Shown: one piece after another, positions 26,270 to 34,395 of the stretch
How positions within the stretch are numbered: position 1 is the first letter of the stretch
Layout: each line of letters starts with the position of its first letter
Notes under the pieces: model-generated
The model's input: only the letters and a program-made list of their open reading frames with translations
Told to the model about the DNA's origin: nothing
The model's database searches: none
Position numbers and translations under genes: made by a program
Assembly: GCA_024640765.1 (NCBI GenBank)
Contig: JAHEEK010000005.1
Coordinates: 62,001 to 126,000, forward strand
Reading direction: 5' to 3'
DNA: 64,000 nt
Source of the DNA: Nereida sp024640765
Lineage (GTDB): Bacteria; Pseudomonadota; Alphaproteobacteria; Rhodobacterales; Rhodobacteraceae

Positions 26270-27366
26270 GCAAAAGTCTTTCTGGGATCAAAGGCATCGC
26301 GGACACCCTCAAAAATGAACACCAGCAACGACAACATGATGGCGAAGGTGAAAAAGTTGGTAAACGCGAGCCACGGTGCAAAGAGATTACGCTTTGCCTG
26401 CAATGTCATTTCGCCCAATGACGGCGCAGACGCTGGCAAGCCGTAGCCCAAAAAGTCGAGCGTTGCCAAACCACCGATCGTGCCTGTGATAATAAAAGGC
26501 ATCATGGTGAGCGTTGCGATCATCGCGTTGGGAAGCATGTGCCGGAACATGATGGTCCAGTTTGACACACCCAAGGCTTGGGCCGCGCGGACATATTCAA
26601 AATTGCGCGCGCGCAAAAACTCGGCACGCACCAGTCCAACAAGTGCAGGCCAGCCAAACAAAATCACTAAGAAAATCAGCATTCCAATGCTACGGCCAAA
26701 AATAGCGAACATAATAATAATGACATAAAGAGACGGTGTAGCGCCCCAAATCTCAAGCACGCGCTGGAATGTCAGATCAAGCCACCCGCCAAAGAAACCC
26801 TGCACGGCACCGGCGATAATGCCGATCGCGCTTGCCACACTGACGACGGCGATTGTGAACAAAATAGACAGGCGGAACCCATAGATCGTGCGCGCTAGAA
26901 CGTCTCTGGTTCCCTCGTCGGTGCCTAACCAATGGCTGGCGTCAGGGGCAGACGGAGCAGGCCCGTCAAGCGTGTTTGGCGTGTCATAGCTGTAGGGAAT
27001 AACTGGCCAGATCATCCAGCCTTTCTCAAAATCAGGATCAGAGAATGTACCGCTTTCAATCTCTGACATAGTCTCAACTGGCGTGTCGAAACAGTCGATG
27101 ACGCCACCGGAAATAATGAGGCATTTCACCTCATCGTCTCGGTAAATAGCTTCAGTTTTGAAATCCCCGCCAAACTGGGTTTCGGGATAAAAGTTGAAAA
27201 CGGGCGTGTAATAATCACCACGGTAATTCACCAAAATCGGCTTATCGTTTGCCAAGAATTCCGCAAATAACGATAGCACGAACAGCACCGTAAAAATAAC
27301 CAGCGAGTAAAAGGCGCGCCTGTTGTTACGGAAATTGCGCCAGCGGCGTTTGTTCAGCGGGCTCAT
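26266..27366 (-). CDS. yejE: Peptide ABC transporter permease YejE
   Basis: This 366-residue permease of the DppC/OppC class has the first membrane segment at about 17-36, a long periplasmic loop including a PHxWLGTDEGTRDV-like stretch (DASHWLGTDEGTRDVLART), then five further segments. The C terminus reads GVRDAFDPRKTFA. The large loop between segments 1 and 2 is characteristic of YejE. It overlaps yejB (upstream) and yejF (downstream) by 4 bases each, so the subunits are translationally coupled. Confidence 0.92.
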   Translation of the reverse strand: MSPLNKRRWRNFRNNRRAFYSLVIFTVLFVLSLFAEFLANDKPILVNYRGDYYTPVFNFYPETQFGGDFKTEAIYRDDEVKCLIISGGVIDCFDTPVETMSEIESGTFSDPDFEKGWMIWPVIPYSYDTPNTLDGPAPSAPDASHWLGTDEGTRDVLARTIYGFRLSILFTIAVVSVASAIGIIAGAVQGFFGGWLDLTFQRVLEIWGATPSLYVIIIMFAIFGRSIGMLIFLVILFGWPALVGLVRAEFLRARNFEYVRAAQALGVSNWTIMFRHMLPNAMIATLTMMPFIITGTIGGLATLDFLGYGLPASAPSLGEMTLQAKRNLFAPWLAFTNFFTFAIMLSLLVFIFEGVRDAFDPRKTFA

Positions 27367-28445
27367 GTCTTGCGGCTTTCAAAATCGATGCGCGGATCAA
27401 CAAGCACATACATCAAATCCGAAATGATCCCCATCAAAAGGCCCACAAGACCAAAGACAAACAACGTGCCGAAAATCACTGGATAGTCACGCGCAACAGC
27501 GGCCTCAAACCCCAATCGACCAAGCCCATCGAGGGAGAAAATGACCTCGATGATAAGTGACGAGCCAAAGAAAATACTGATGAACGCAGCGGGGAAACCT
27601 GCGATCACAATAAGCATCGCGTTACGGAACACATGGCCGTAAAGGACGCGCGCCTCTGACAAACCTTTGGCTTTTGCAGTGGTGACATATTGCTTGTTGA
27701 TCTCATCCATAAAGCTGTTTTTGGTCAACAGTGTCAGGGTCGCAAAACTTGCAATTGTGGTGGCGATCACTGGCAAGGTGATGTGCCATAGGTAATCTTT
27801 GATTTGCTCCAGCAACGTCATGTCAGCAAACCCTTCGGAAGTCAGGCCCCGCAGAGGGAAAATGCGGTAGTACGAGCCACCTGCGAACAAGACCAACAGC
27901 AAAATCGCAAACAAAAAGCCAGGGATGGAATAGGCCACAATGATCGCGCCCGAAGTCCATGTATCAAACGGCGTTCCGTCGCGAACCGCCTTGCGAATAC
28001 CCAGCGGGATTGAGACCACATAAGCGATCAGCGTTGACCAAAGCCCAAGGGTTATCGACACCGGCAGCTTTTCCATCACCAACTCAAAAACGCCAATTGA
28101 TCGGAAGAAACTCTCGCCAAAATCAAGCCGCATATAGTTCCACATCATAATCATGAAACGCTCAACCGGCGGCTTATCTAGGCCAAACTGCTGCTCCAGT
28201 TCCGTGATGAATTTGGGATCAAGGCCCCGTGCGCCTTGGTAGGTGTCATCTGCCTCAACCGAGGCACCGCTATCCCCACCGGCACCCGTAATGCCGCCCA
28301 GAACATCCCCCTCGCCTTCAATTTCGGCGATGATTTGTTCCACGGGGCCGCCGGGCACAAACTGCACCAGCGCAAAGTTGATCACCATCACCCCGAGTAA
28401 CGTGGGGATGATCAAAAGCAATCGTCTTAGGATATATGCGCCCAT
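27363..28445 (-). CDS. yejB: Peptide ABC transporter permease YejB
   Basis: This 360-residue permease of the DppB/OppB class has the N-terminal MGAYILRRLLLIIPTLLGVM anchor, the FVPGGP motif and the C-terminal DLMYVLVDPRIDFESRKT. An acidic, Gly-rich insertion of about 40 residues (EIEGEGDVLGGITGAGG...) follows the first segment, as in YejB homologues. It begins 21 bases after the yejA stop and overlaps yejE by 4 bases. It pairs with YejE to form the membrane channel. Confidence 0.93.
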   Translation of the reverse strand: MGAYILRRLLLIIPTLLGVMVINFALVQFVPGGPVEQIIAEIEGEGDVLGGITGAGGDSGASVEADDTYQGARGLDPKFITELEQQFGLDKPPVERFMIMMWNYMRLDFGESFFRSIGVFELVMEKLPVSITLGLWSTLIAYVVSIPLGIRKAVRDGTPFDTWTSGAIIVAYSIPGFLFAILLLVLFAGGSYYRIFPLRGLTSEGFADMTLLEQIKDYLWHITLPVIATTIASFATLTLLTKNSFMDEINKQYVTTAKAKGLSEARVLYGHVFRNAMLIVIAGFPAAFISIFFGSSLIIEVIFSLDGLGRLGFEAAVARDYPVIFGTLFVFGLVGLLMGIISDLMYVLVDPRIDFESRKT

Positions 28446-28466
28446 GCTGCTGCGTCTGCTTTCGTC

Positions 28467-30380
28467 TTAGTTCTGAAACGCGCCGACGGCTTCCAGTTCC
28501 GCCGCACGTTCGGCGTTGAACCACCAGAAGTCCAGATGACCAAGCGCGAGCGGGGGTAAAATATTCTCCGGCGGATGCTCGAACATATCGTAATACGCCA
28601 CCCAGTGTTTGTCGTTGTACCAAGTGGGGATGATGAACAATTCATCACGCATGACACGGTCAAGGGCACGTGCAGTGGCCGCAAATTCCTTTTGGGTTTT
28701 GCTGAGTAACATCTTCTCCATGATCGCGTCAGCCGCCTCATTGGCAAAGCCTGCAGGGTTGAACAGGCTTACCGCCGCATCTTCGGACCCAAAACGCTGA
28801 GTGTAACCCAACCCCGGGCCATAGCCCGTGGCATAACTGCCGTAGATCATGTCATAGTCGCGATCACGACGGCGCGCCGTAAATTGTGCGGGGTCAACGC
28901 GCTCGTAATTGGCATCGACGCCGAGACGCTTCAGGTTTTCGATGAAGGGCAGCATGATGCGATCAAAGCTGGGATTTCCTTCCAACAGTGTGAGGGACAA
29001 ACGCTCACCATCTTTGACCAACATGCCACTATCATCCACGATATAACCCGCCTCCTCCATCAGCTTTGACGCCGCTCTGAGGTTGCGACGATCAAGCTGC
29101 CGCTCGCTGGACGTGTGCGGTAGGAAGGCGGGCGTTGTCAGAAGCGATGGATCAATCAGATCACCAAGTGATTGCAACACCTCAAGCTCACGTCCCTCAG
29201 GAAGACCACGTGCGGCCATATCGGTATTTTGCCAAAAGCTCTCGCGCTGCGCAAAAAGCCCGTATTGCAGCGTCTCATTGGTCCAAGTGAAGTTGTACAT
29301 CAGCGCAATCGCCTGACGCACACGCTTGGCTTGAAAGGCGTCTTTACCGAGGTTAAATACGAAACCGGACGATGTCGGCAGCGCCGTGTTCGGAAGTTCC
29401 TTTTTTACAACCCAGTTTTTATCGAGCGCCGGAAAGTCATAAGACGTGCCCCAGTTTTTTGAGCTGGTCTCTTGGCGGAACGAAAATGCCCCTGACTTAA
29501 AGCCTTCAAACGCGGCGGCCGCGTCACCGAAATATTCAATACGGATGCGGTCAAAGTTATGGCGGCCTTTATTGAGCGGCAGATCATTGCCCCAATAATT
29601 GGGATTGCGCACATAAGTCACTTGGCGCGGGGCGTCAGCACTCTCAAACATATAGGGACCGCTGCCCAGAATGGGGGTCATCGTGCTTTCATCAATCCGT
29701 AGATTTTCCGCTTCAAAATAATGTTGCGGCAGCACGGCGTTGGTGCCCATTTGACTGATCAACCCTTCGCGCGGCACCTCTGGGTTGAAAGTATATTTCA
29801 CAGACAAGGGGCCGACTTTCTCAACGCTGCTTACCATGCGGGTAAGCGCATCGCGGTAAGATGGAAACGCCTGCTCCATCAGTAAATTCCAAGTGAATAC
29901 CGCATCATCCGCTGTCACGGGCTCACCGTCAGAAAACCGCGCCTCGGGGCGGATGTGAAAAATTACCCAATCGTGGCTTTTCGGATATTCCAACCGCTCC
30001 GCGAGCAAGCCGTAGTCTGTGTTGGGATCATCAAGCGATGTTTCCATGAAACGCTCAACCATTACCGATGAAAGGGACGCCGGATCACCTTTGCGCGAAA
30101 AAGGCATCAGACTGTTAAATGTTCCCACCGCCGCGAACGAGATTTCACCACCCTTTGGCGCATCAGGGTTCACGTAATCAAAATGCGCAAAATCAGCGGG
30201 ATATTTCGGACTACCGAGAGTGGTGAATGTCTGCGCAACAATAACGTTGTCGTCAGCCCGAAGCGCTCCCATACAAGCTATCAACGTTCCCACGCTCAGC
30301 ACCGATATCGCTACAAACTGGGCAAATCGGTTCGGACGGTTCACGGCAATCGCGCGGCTACGGCTTGGTGTGGTTTTCAT
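28467..30380 (-). CDS. yejA: Peptide ABC transporter substrate-binding protein YejA
   Basis: This 637-residue family 5 solute-binding protein is the first gene of the yej operon. The N terminus is a signal sequence (hydrophobic core about 26-45) with an LIAC stretch that could be a lipobox, although cleavage after ALRA by signal peptidase I is equally plausible. The mature part shows the SBP family 5 pattern (RPEARFSDGEPVTADDAVFTWNLLM). The ATG at 30380 has GAGGGA upstream; an in-frame TTG at 30401 is discarded. It is expected to bind oligopeptides in the periplasm. Confidence 0.9.
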   Translation of the reverse strand: MKTTPSRSRAIAVNRPNRFAQFVAISVLSVGTLIACMGALRADDNVIVAQTFTTLGSPKYPADFAHFDYVNPDAPKGGEISFAAVGTFNSLMPFSRKGDPASLSSVMVERFMETSLDDPNTDYGLLAERLEYPKSHDWVIFHIRPEARFSDGEPVTADDAVFTWNLLMEQAFPSYRDALTRMVSSVEKVGPLSVKYTFNPEVPREGLISQMGTNAVLPQHYFEAENLRIDESTMTPILGSGPYMFESADAPRQVTYVRNPNYWGNDLPLNKGRHNFDRIRIEYFGDAAAAFEGFKSGAFSFRQETSSKNWGTSYDFPALDKNWVVKKELPNTALPTSSGFVFNLGKDAFQAKRVRQAIALMYNFTWTNETLQYGLFAQRESFWQNTDMAARGLPEGRELEVLQSLGDLIDPSLLTTPAFLPHTSSERQLDRRNLRAASKLMEEAGYIVDDSGMLVKDGERLSLTLLEGNPSFDRIMLPFIENLKRLGVDANYERVDPAQFTARRRDRDYDMIYGSYATGYGPGLGYTQRFGSEDAAVSLFNPAGFANEAADAIMEKMLLSKTQKEFAATARALDRVMRDELFIIPTWYNDKHWVAYYDMFEHPPENILPPLALGHLDFWWFNAERAAELEAVGAFQN

Positions 30381-30491
30381 GAGTCCCTCAAAACTGAACA
30401 ACGTCTTAGGTTAGATGTGAAGCTAAGGTCGCATTTGTCCAATGTTCAAGGGAATTATGCCGCAGCTAGCGGATATGTGAGGTTTCGTTCA

Positions 30492-30529
30492 CACAAACAA
30501 AACGGCGCAGAGTTCATCCCTACGCCGCT
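30492..30529 (-). terminator. Intrinsic terminator downstream of the cytochrome c gene
   Basis: Read on the minus strand, CGGCG and CGCCG arms (30527-30523 and 30507-30503) are separated by 15 bases and followed by TTTTGTTTGTG. It lies about 30 bases beyond the stop of the cytochrome gene and before the yejA promoter region. The stem is short, so strength is uncertain. Confidence 0.55.
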
Positions 30530-30559
30530 TTGTATCTGTTAGACTTGACTGAAGGCGCG

Positions 30560-31069
30560 TTATTCGCCGTTCGTCTGCAGGTAGGCGATCAAAGACGCGC
30601 GGTCTTCGATTTTTGACATACCGCGATAGCCCATGATGGTGCCGGGTGCATAGTTCTTGGGGCTTTCCAGGAAGCCGCTCAAGTTCTCTGGCGTCCAGTC
30701 GCCTTCCATGCTGGCCAATACGCCAGAGTAGCCGTAACCATCCACAGAGCCTTTGTCGCGACCAACTACGTCATACAAATGCGGGCCAGTACCGTTGGCA
30801 CCGTCTGCTTGCTTGTGACACGCGCTGCACTGACGCCACAATTTCTTACCTTTGTCGATGTCCGCTGCTGCGAATGCTTCGTCGAAGGAGACTTCTACAA
30901 CTTCAACTTCTGCTTCATCTGATTCGACTTCAATCGCGTAGGCTTGCTGCTCATCGCCGTGCTTACCACCGGTGTGGTACATTTCCTCAGCCACCCAAGA
31001 GCCAAGCAAAAAAACCAATAGGGAGCCGCACAGCCCGCCCAATACTTTCGTAAATGTCATCGTGTCCAT
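30560..31069 (-). CDS. Membrane-anchored c-type cytochrome (cytochrome cy/c552-like)
   Basis: This 169-residue protein has an uncleaved N-terminal anchor (about 8-26, VLGGLCGSLLVFLLGSWV), a roughly 40-residue acidic linker rich in Glu and Val, and a class I cytochrome domain. Heme attachment is CSACH and the axial Met lies in MGYRGMS. This layout matches cytochrome cy (CycY/CycM) of Rhodobacterales, which shuttles electrons between the bc1 complex and terminal oxidases or the photosynthetic reaction centre. ATG 31060 is an alternative start. It diverges from pheA. Confidence 0.88.
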   Translation of the reverse strand: MDTMTFTKVLGGLCGSLLVFLLGSWVAEEMYHTGGKHGDEQQAYAIEVESDEAEVEVVEVSFDEAFAAADIDKGKKLWRQCSACHKQADGANGTGPHLYDVVGRDKGSVDGYGYSGVLASMEGDWTPENLSGFLESPKNYAPGTIMGYRGMSKIEDRASLIAYLQTNGE

Positions 31070-31192
31070 TTTGTCGCGTCCGTCATTTGGCTTTACAATT
31101 GGTCCCTATATGCCCTTCCCTGCAAAAAGAGCAAGGTGTAGCAACCGCGACGAAACGCCCTTTTTTACGGATTACACCAAGGACTTCGCGAA

Positions 31193-32041
31193 ATGAGCAG
31201 TCAAAAGCCCAAAATTATCGCCTTTCAGGGAGAACTGGGCGCCTACTCTCATGAAGCCTGCGCAGTTGCCCGCCCAGACCATACCCCACTTCCCTGTCGT
31301 ACGTTTGAGGATGTGATCAAAGCTGTCCGTGAGGGGCGCGCGGATCTGGCGATGCTGCCGGTTGAAAACACCACCTACGGGCGCGTTGCAGACATGCATC
31401 GGCTTCTGCCCGCATCGGGCCTTCACATCATAGACGAGGCATTCGTGCGCGTTCGGATTGCGCTTATGGCCCCAAAGGGCACCGAACTAAGCGATATCAA
31501 ACTTGTCCGTGCGCACCCTGTTTTGATCCCCCAATGTCGCACTTTCCTCATGCAGAACGGCATCGCAGATGAAACCGCAGTAGACAGTGCAGGTGCAGCG
31601 GCCGATCTGGCGCGCAACCCAGAGCAAGGCATCGGTGCTTTGGCATCAGAGCTGGCCGCTGAACAATATGACCTTACCGTGCTGGCCCGCGATATTGAGG
31701 ACGAAGACACAAACACGACACGCTTTTTGATCATGTCCCGCGCGATGGATCAAAGTCGGCGCGGCGACGGCGTTATGATGACCAGCTTTGTGTTCCGCGT
31801 TCGCAACATCCCCGCGGCCCTATACAAAGCCATGGGCGGATTTGCGACGAACGGCATCAACATGACCAAACTGGAAAGCTACATGGTGAACGGTGAATTT
31901 ACCGCAACCCAGTTTTACGCCGACATTGAAGGCCATCCAGATGATCAGAACGTCCAACTGGCGATGGATGAGTTGGGGCACTTCACCGATCAAATTACCT
32001 TACTTGGTGTCTATCCCGCCGACGCCCGCCGCAACAGCTAG
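31193..32041 (+). CDS. pheA: Prephenate dehydratase
   Basis: This 282-residue monofunctional enzyme of phenylalanine synthesis converts prephenate to phenylpyruvate. The N-terminal catalytic domain runs from IAFQGELGAYSHEAC to the TTRF motif (NTTRFLIMS, about 180-188). A C-terminal ACT domain (about 197-275) carries LESYMVNGEF, the phenylalanine-binding region, so feedback inhibition is expected. No chorismate mutase domain is fused. It diverges from the cytochrome gene and converges on the SRPBCC gene. Confidence 0.94.
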   Translation: MSSQKPKIIAFQGELGAYSHEACAVARPDHTPLPCRTFEDVIKAVREGRADLAMLPVENTTYGRVADMHRLLPASGLHIIDEAFVRVRIALMAPKGTELSDIKLVRAHPVLIPQCRTFLMQNGIADETAVDSAGAAADLARNPEQGIGALASELAAEQYDLTVLARDIEDEDTNTTRFLIMSRAMDQSRRGDGVMMTSFVFRVRNIPAALYKAMGGFATNGINMTKLESYMVNGEFTATQFYADIEGHPDDQNVQLAMDELGHFTDQITLLGVYPADARRNS

Positions 32042-32049
32042 GCGCAGGC

Positions 32050-32502
32050 TTAGCTACCAGAGTAGGCGTCTTCGATGGTTTCTGCCCAGTCAGACACCCG
32101 ATTGGCAAACCGCTTTTGCGCCCGTTGTCTCGCAAGCTTGAACGATTGCAGCAAAACCCGCGCGGTCAGGGTCTTCGCCTTAGCATTTGTGCTGACCACC
32201 ATCCGCGTGCGGCTGCGTGACAGCGCGACCAACTCCACACTGAAGCTAAATTCCATGCCTTTGATGCGCGCTTCATAGCCCAGCTTTTCGTCAGTAACAT
32301 ACTCAACCAACGTACCTTTCAGCTTGCGGTCTTTGCCCCGTAAACGAAATTCAGCAGTCCACGTGGTGCCAACGCCGATCTGACCACCGCGCGTCACTTT
32401 CGCCCCACGGCGTAAGGCGAGCCGCTCAAGATTGTCGTAATCCGTAAGCCGCGCAAATACAAAAGACGCGGGCGCAGATATATCTTCTTGTGTGCTCAAC
32501 AT
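32050..32502 (-). CDS. SRPBCC (START-like) family protein
   Basis: This 150-residue protein starts STQEDISAPASFVFARLTDYDNLERLALRRGA, the usual opening of the START/polyketide cyclase-like lipid-binding fold, followed by alternating beta strands and a long C-terminal helix rich in Arg and Lys. No catalytic motif is recognisable; ligand and role are unknown. ATG 32502 is taken; a GTG at 32505 is adjacent. It lies tail to tail with pheA and is separated from nudC by about 70 bases on the same strand. Confidence 0.75.
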   Translation of the reverse strand: MLSTQEDISAPASFVFARLTDYDNLERLALRRGAKVTRGGQIGVGTTWTAEFRLRGKDRKLKGTLVEYVTDEKLGYEARIKGMEFSFSVELVALSRSRTRMVVSTNAKAKTLTARVLLQSFKLARQRAQKRFANRVSDWAETIEDAYSGS

Positions 32503-32574
32503 CACCGCAAACCTTACTCTTTAAGCATCATCAGGCAGTGTTTTGTGCCACCGCCTGATTAACAATTCGTGCAC

Positions 32575-33534
32575 TCAGTCTAATGTATCCGCCAACCAAT
32601 TCTCCAGCAAAAAGTGTGCGATTGCCCCTTTGCGCGCGGGGTCAATATCAGCATGACGGCCCGCAAACACCTCGGCCAGCTCTTCACGGGTCACCCAACG
32701 TGCGGCCTCAATCTCAACCGGATCAATCGTGATGTCTGTGCTTGTGGCTTTGCCATGTGCGCCAAACATCAAAGACGCAGGAAAGGGCCAAGGCTGGGAT
32801 GCCAAATACTCAACCTCACCAACCCGCACACCAGATTCCTCAAAGACCTCACGGCGCACAGCCGCCTCCAATGTTTCACCGGGTTCAACGAAACCCGCCA
32901 ACAAAGAATACATTCGTTCAGGCCAATGGGGCGAGCGGCCAAGCAGTACCGAGTTGCCACGCGTAATCAACATAATAACCACCGGATCGGTGCGCGGAAA
33001 ATGACGCGCTTGGCAAGCGTCACAATTACGCTGCCAGCCCCCCGAAGCCATCACGGATGCATGTCCGCATTTGGCACAAAACTGATGGGAAGCGTGCCAC
33101 GTAAATACTGCCCGTGCAGTTGCCGTAATCTCAGCATCCAGCGGTGATAGTCGCAACATTGCACCACGCAACTCGCAAAATGCAGAACCCTCTGGTGCAT
33201 TGGGCGGGACTTGTTCTGACGGGTCAACGAACTGGTTGAGCGTGCTCAAATCCGCATCCTCCGGCTCCCAGCCCGAGACATCAGCCGCAAACAGCATCTC
33301 ACCCTCAGCACATTGCCCGAGAAAAACTGGCGCTTCGCGTTGCAGCGCAATTAACGGATGCTCAGCACTTACCCAAGCAATGCCCTCAGGCCCCAAAAGC
33401 GGCTTTCCCCGCCAAATCAAAAGCACATGATTACTTTGCTGAAACGCCTCATCAAGCACCTCGGCATTGCGGCGCAGTTCTGCGCGCCGTTCAAGCCCAC
33501 CACCGCCAAATGTCACTGTCTCAGCATGGCGCAT
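32575..33534 (-). CDS. nudC: NAD(+)/NADH diphosphatase (NudC-type Nudix hydrolase)
   Basis: This 319-residue protein has an N-terminal NUDIX-like domain, a four-cysteine zinc ribbon (CAKCGH and CDACQARHFPR), and the Nudix box GFVEPGETLEAAVRREVFEESGV. The NudC-specific SQPWPFPASLM follows the box. It hydrolyses NAD(H) to NMN(H) and AMP and, in characterised relatives, removes NAD caps from RNA. The start ATG at 33534 is the first in frame. No obvious functional link to its neighbours. Confidence 0.93.
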   Translation of the reverse strand: MRHAETVTFGGGGLERRAELRRNAEVLDEAFQQSNHVLLIWRGKPLLGPEGIAWVSAEHPLIALQREAPVFLGQCAEGEMLFAADVSGWEPEDADLSTLNQFVDPSEQVPPNAPEGSAFCELRGAMLRLSPLDAEITATARAVFTWHASHQFCAKCGHASVMASGGWQRNCDACQARHFPRTDPVVIMLITRGNSVLLGRSPHWPERMYSLLAGFVEPGETLEAAVRREVFEESGVRVGEVEYLASQPWPFPASLMFGAHGKATSTDITIDPVEIEAARWVTREELAEVFAGRHADIDPARKGAIAHFLLENWLADTLD

Positions 33535-33632
33535 CGCCTGCCCTCCCCAAAAATAGTAGGTTACGTCAGCCCTCGGACTGGCCTACCCTGACGTCATATT
33601 AGCCTTCAAACATCGCCTAATGAGAAGTCATC

Positions 33633-34139
33633 GTGCGCGCTAGAGCCCCAAATTCGACAACGCTTGTTATCCTTGCAACGTCCGACCTCCACGGTGCCCT
33701 CACGCCAAAGGATAGCGCGCAAGGCAGCTTAGCAAACCTATCATCGGTAATTGCAGACGAGCGGGCCAAAGCAGCGGTATCGGCCGATCAAGTTTTATTG
33801 CTTGATAATGGCGATGCATTGCAAGGAAGCGATTTGATGGATTGGTGCGCCACTCCCGATGGCTTGCGTGCCAAGCATCCTGTCATAGCTGCTTTTGCCG
33901 AGCTGAAATACGATGCGATCACCCTTGGCAACCACGAGTTTGATTACGGCATGACCGCGCTAAGCCCGCGTATCGGTGAGGCGACGCAGCCGGTAGTTTC
34001 ATGCAATATTGCCGGTGTTGATCATGTTGTGCCTTGGACGATCCTTAAGCGTGATGTGCCATTGCCCGCGAACATCCGTCCTGCGGCCTTTCAAAGCGAA
34101 ACACACCCCCAACTCACCACTCTTGAGATGATGTTCTAA
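33633..34139 (+). pseudogene. Truncated metallophosphatase (5'-nucleotidase / 2',3'-cyclic-nucleotide phosphodiesterase N terminus)
   Basis: Residues 10-147 match the start of the CpdB/UshA metallophosphatase domain: LVILATSDLHGAL (metal Asp and His), LLLDNGDALQGSDLMDW, TLGNHEFDYG and PWTILKRDV. Full-length relatives exceed 500 residues and carry a C-terminal nucleotide-binding domain; here the frame stops after about 20 unrecognised residues. It begins at GTG 33633, with an out-of-frame ATG at 33620. The gene ends 42 bases before the SRP RNA. Most likely a remnant after a deletion whose downstream edge lies near the RNA gene. Confidence 0.75.
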
Positions 34140-34181
34140 GCACCACTTGCACAAAATCGCCCTGCCCCCTATATCGGCATC

Positions 34182-34275
34182 GAGAGGTTGGCGCGGGCAA
34201 GTGCCTCGCCAACCTGGTCAGGTCCGGAAGGAAGCAGCCACAACGAGCCCCACTTGGGTCGATGTCCAACCTCTC
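34182..34275 (+). ncRNA. ffs: Signal recognition particle RNA, small bacterial type (4.5S)
   Basis: The conserved SRP domain CAGGTCCGGAAGGAAGCAGC (34219-34238) lies at the tip of a long hairpin closed by GAGAGGTTGG (34182-34191) and CCAACCTCTC (34266-34275). The RNA binds Ffh and the FtsY-docked ribosome complex. It is placed directly upstream of dnaX, an order seen in many alphaproteobacteria. The ends are set by the closing stem and may extend a few bases. Confidence 0.95.
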
Positions 34276-34395
34276 ACCTTATCTCCTTTACACTGCGAAT
34301 TGATCCCTGATGGCTTAGGCCAAATGATGCGGATTCCCCTGTGGACGTTGCCAGCCCACACCACTAGTCTGAAGCAGTCTATCTATGAGGCTTTG

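Noticed and set aside
28467..30380. YejA as a lipoprotein because of an LIAC stretch
   Set aside because: The stretch is followed by a second plausible signal peptidase I site (ALRA); position +2 is Met and the call cannot be settled from sequence.
34147..34395. N-terminal extension of DnaX through the SRP RNA
   Set aside because: The extension translates the structured RNA gene; DnaX homologues begin at AYQVLARKYRP, and the ATG at 34396 has a good ribosome site.
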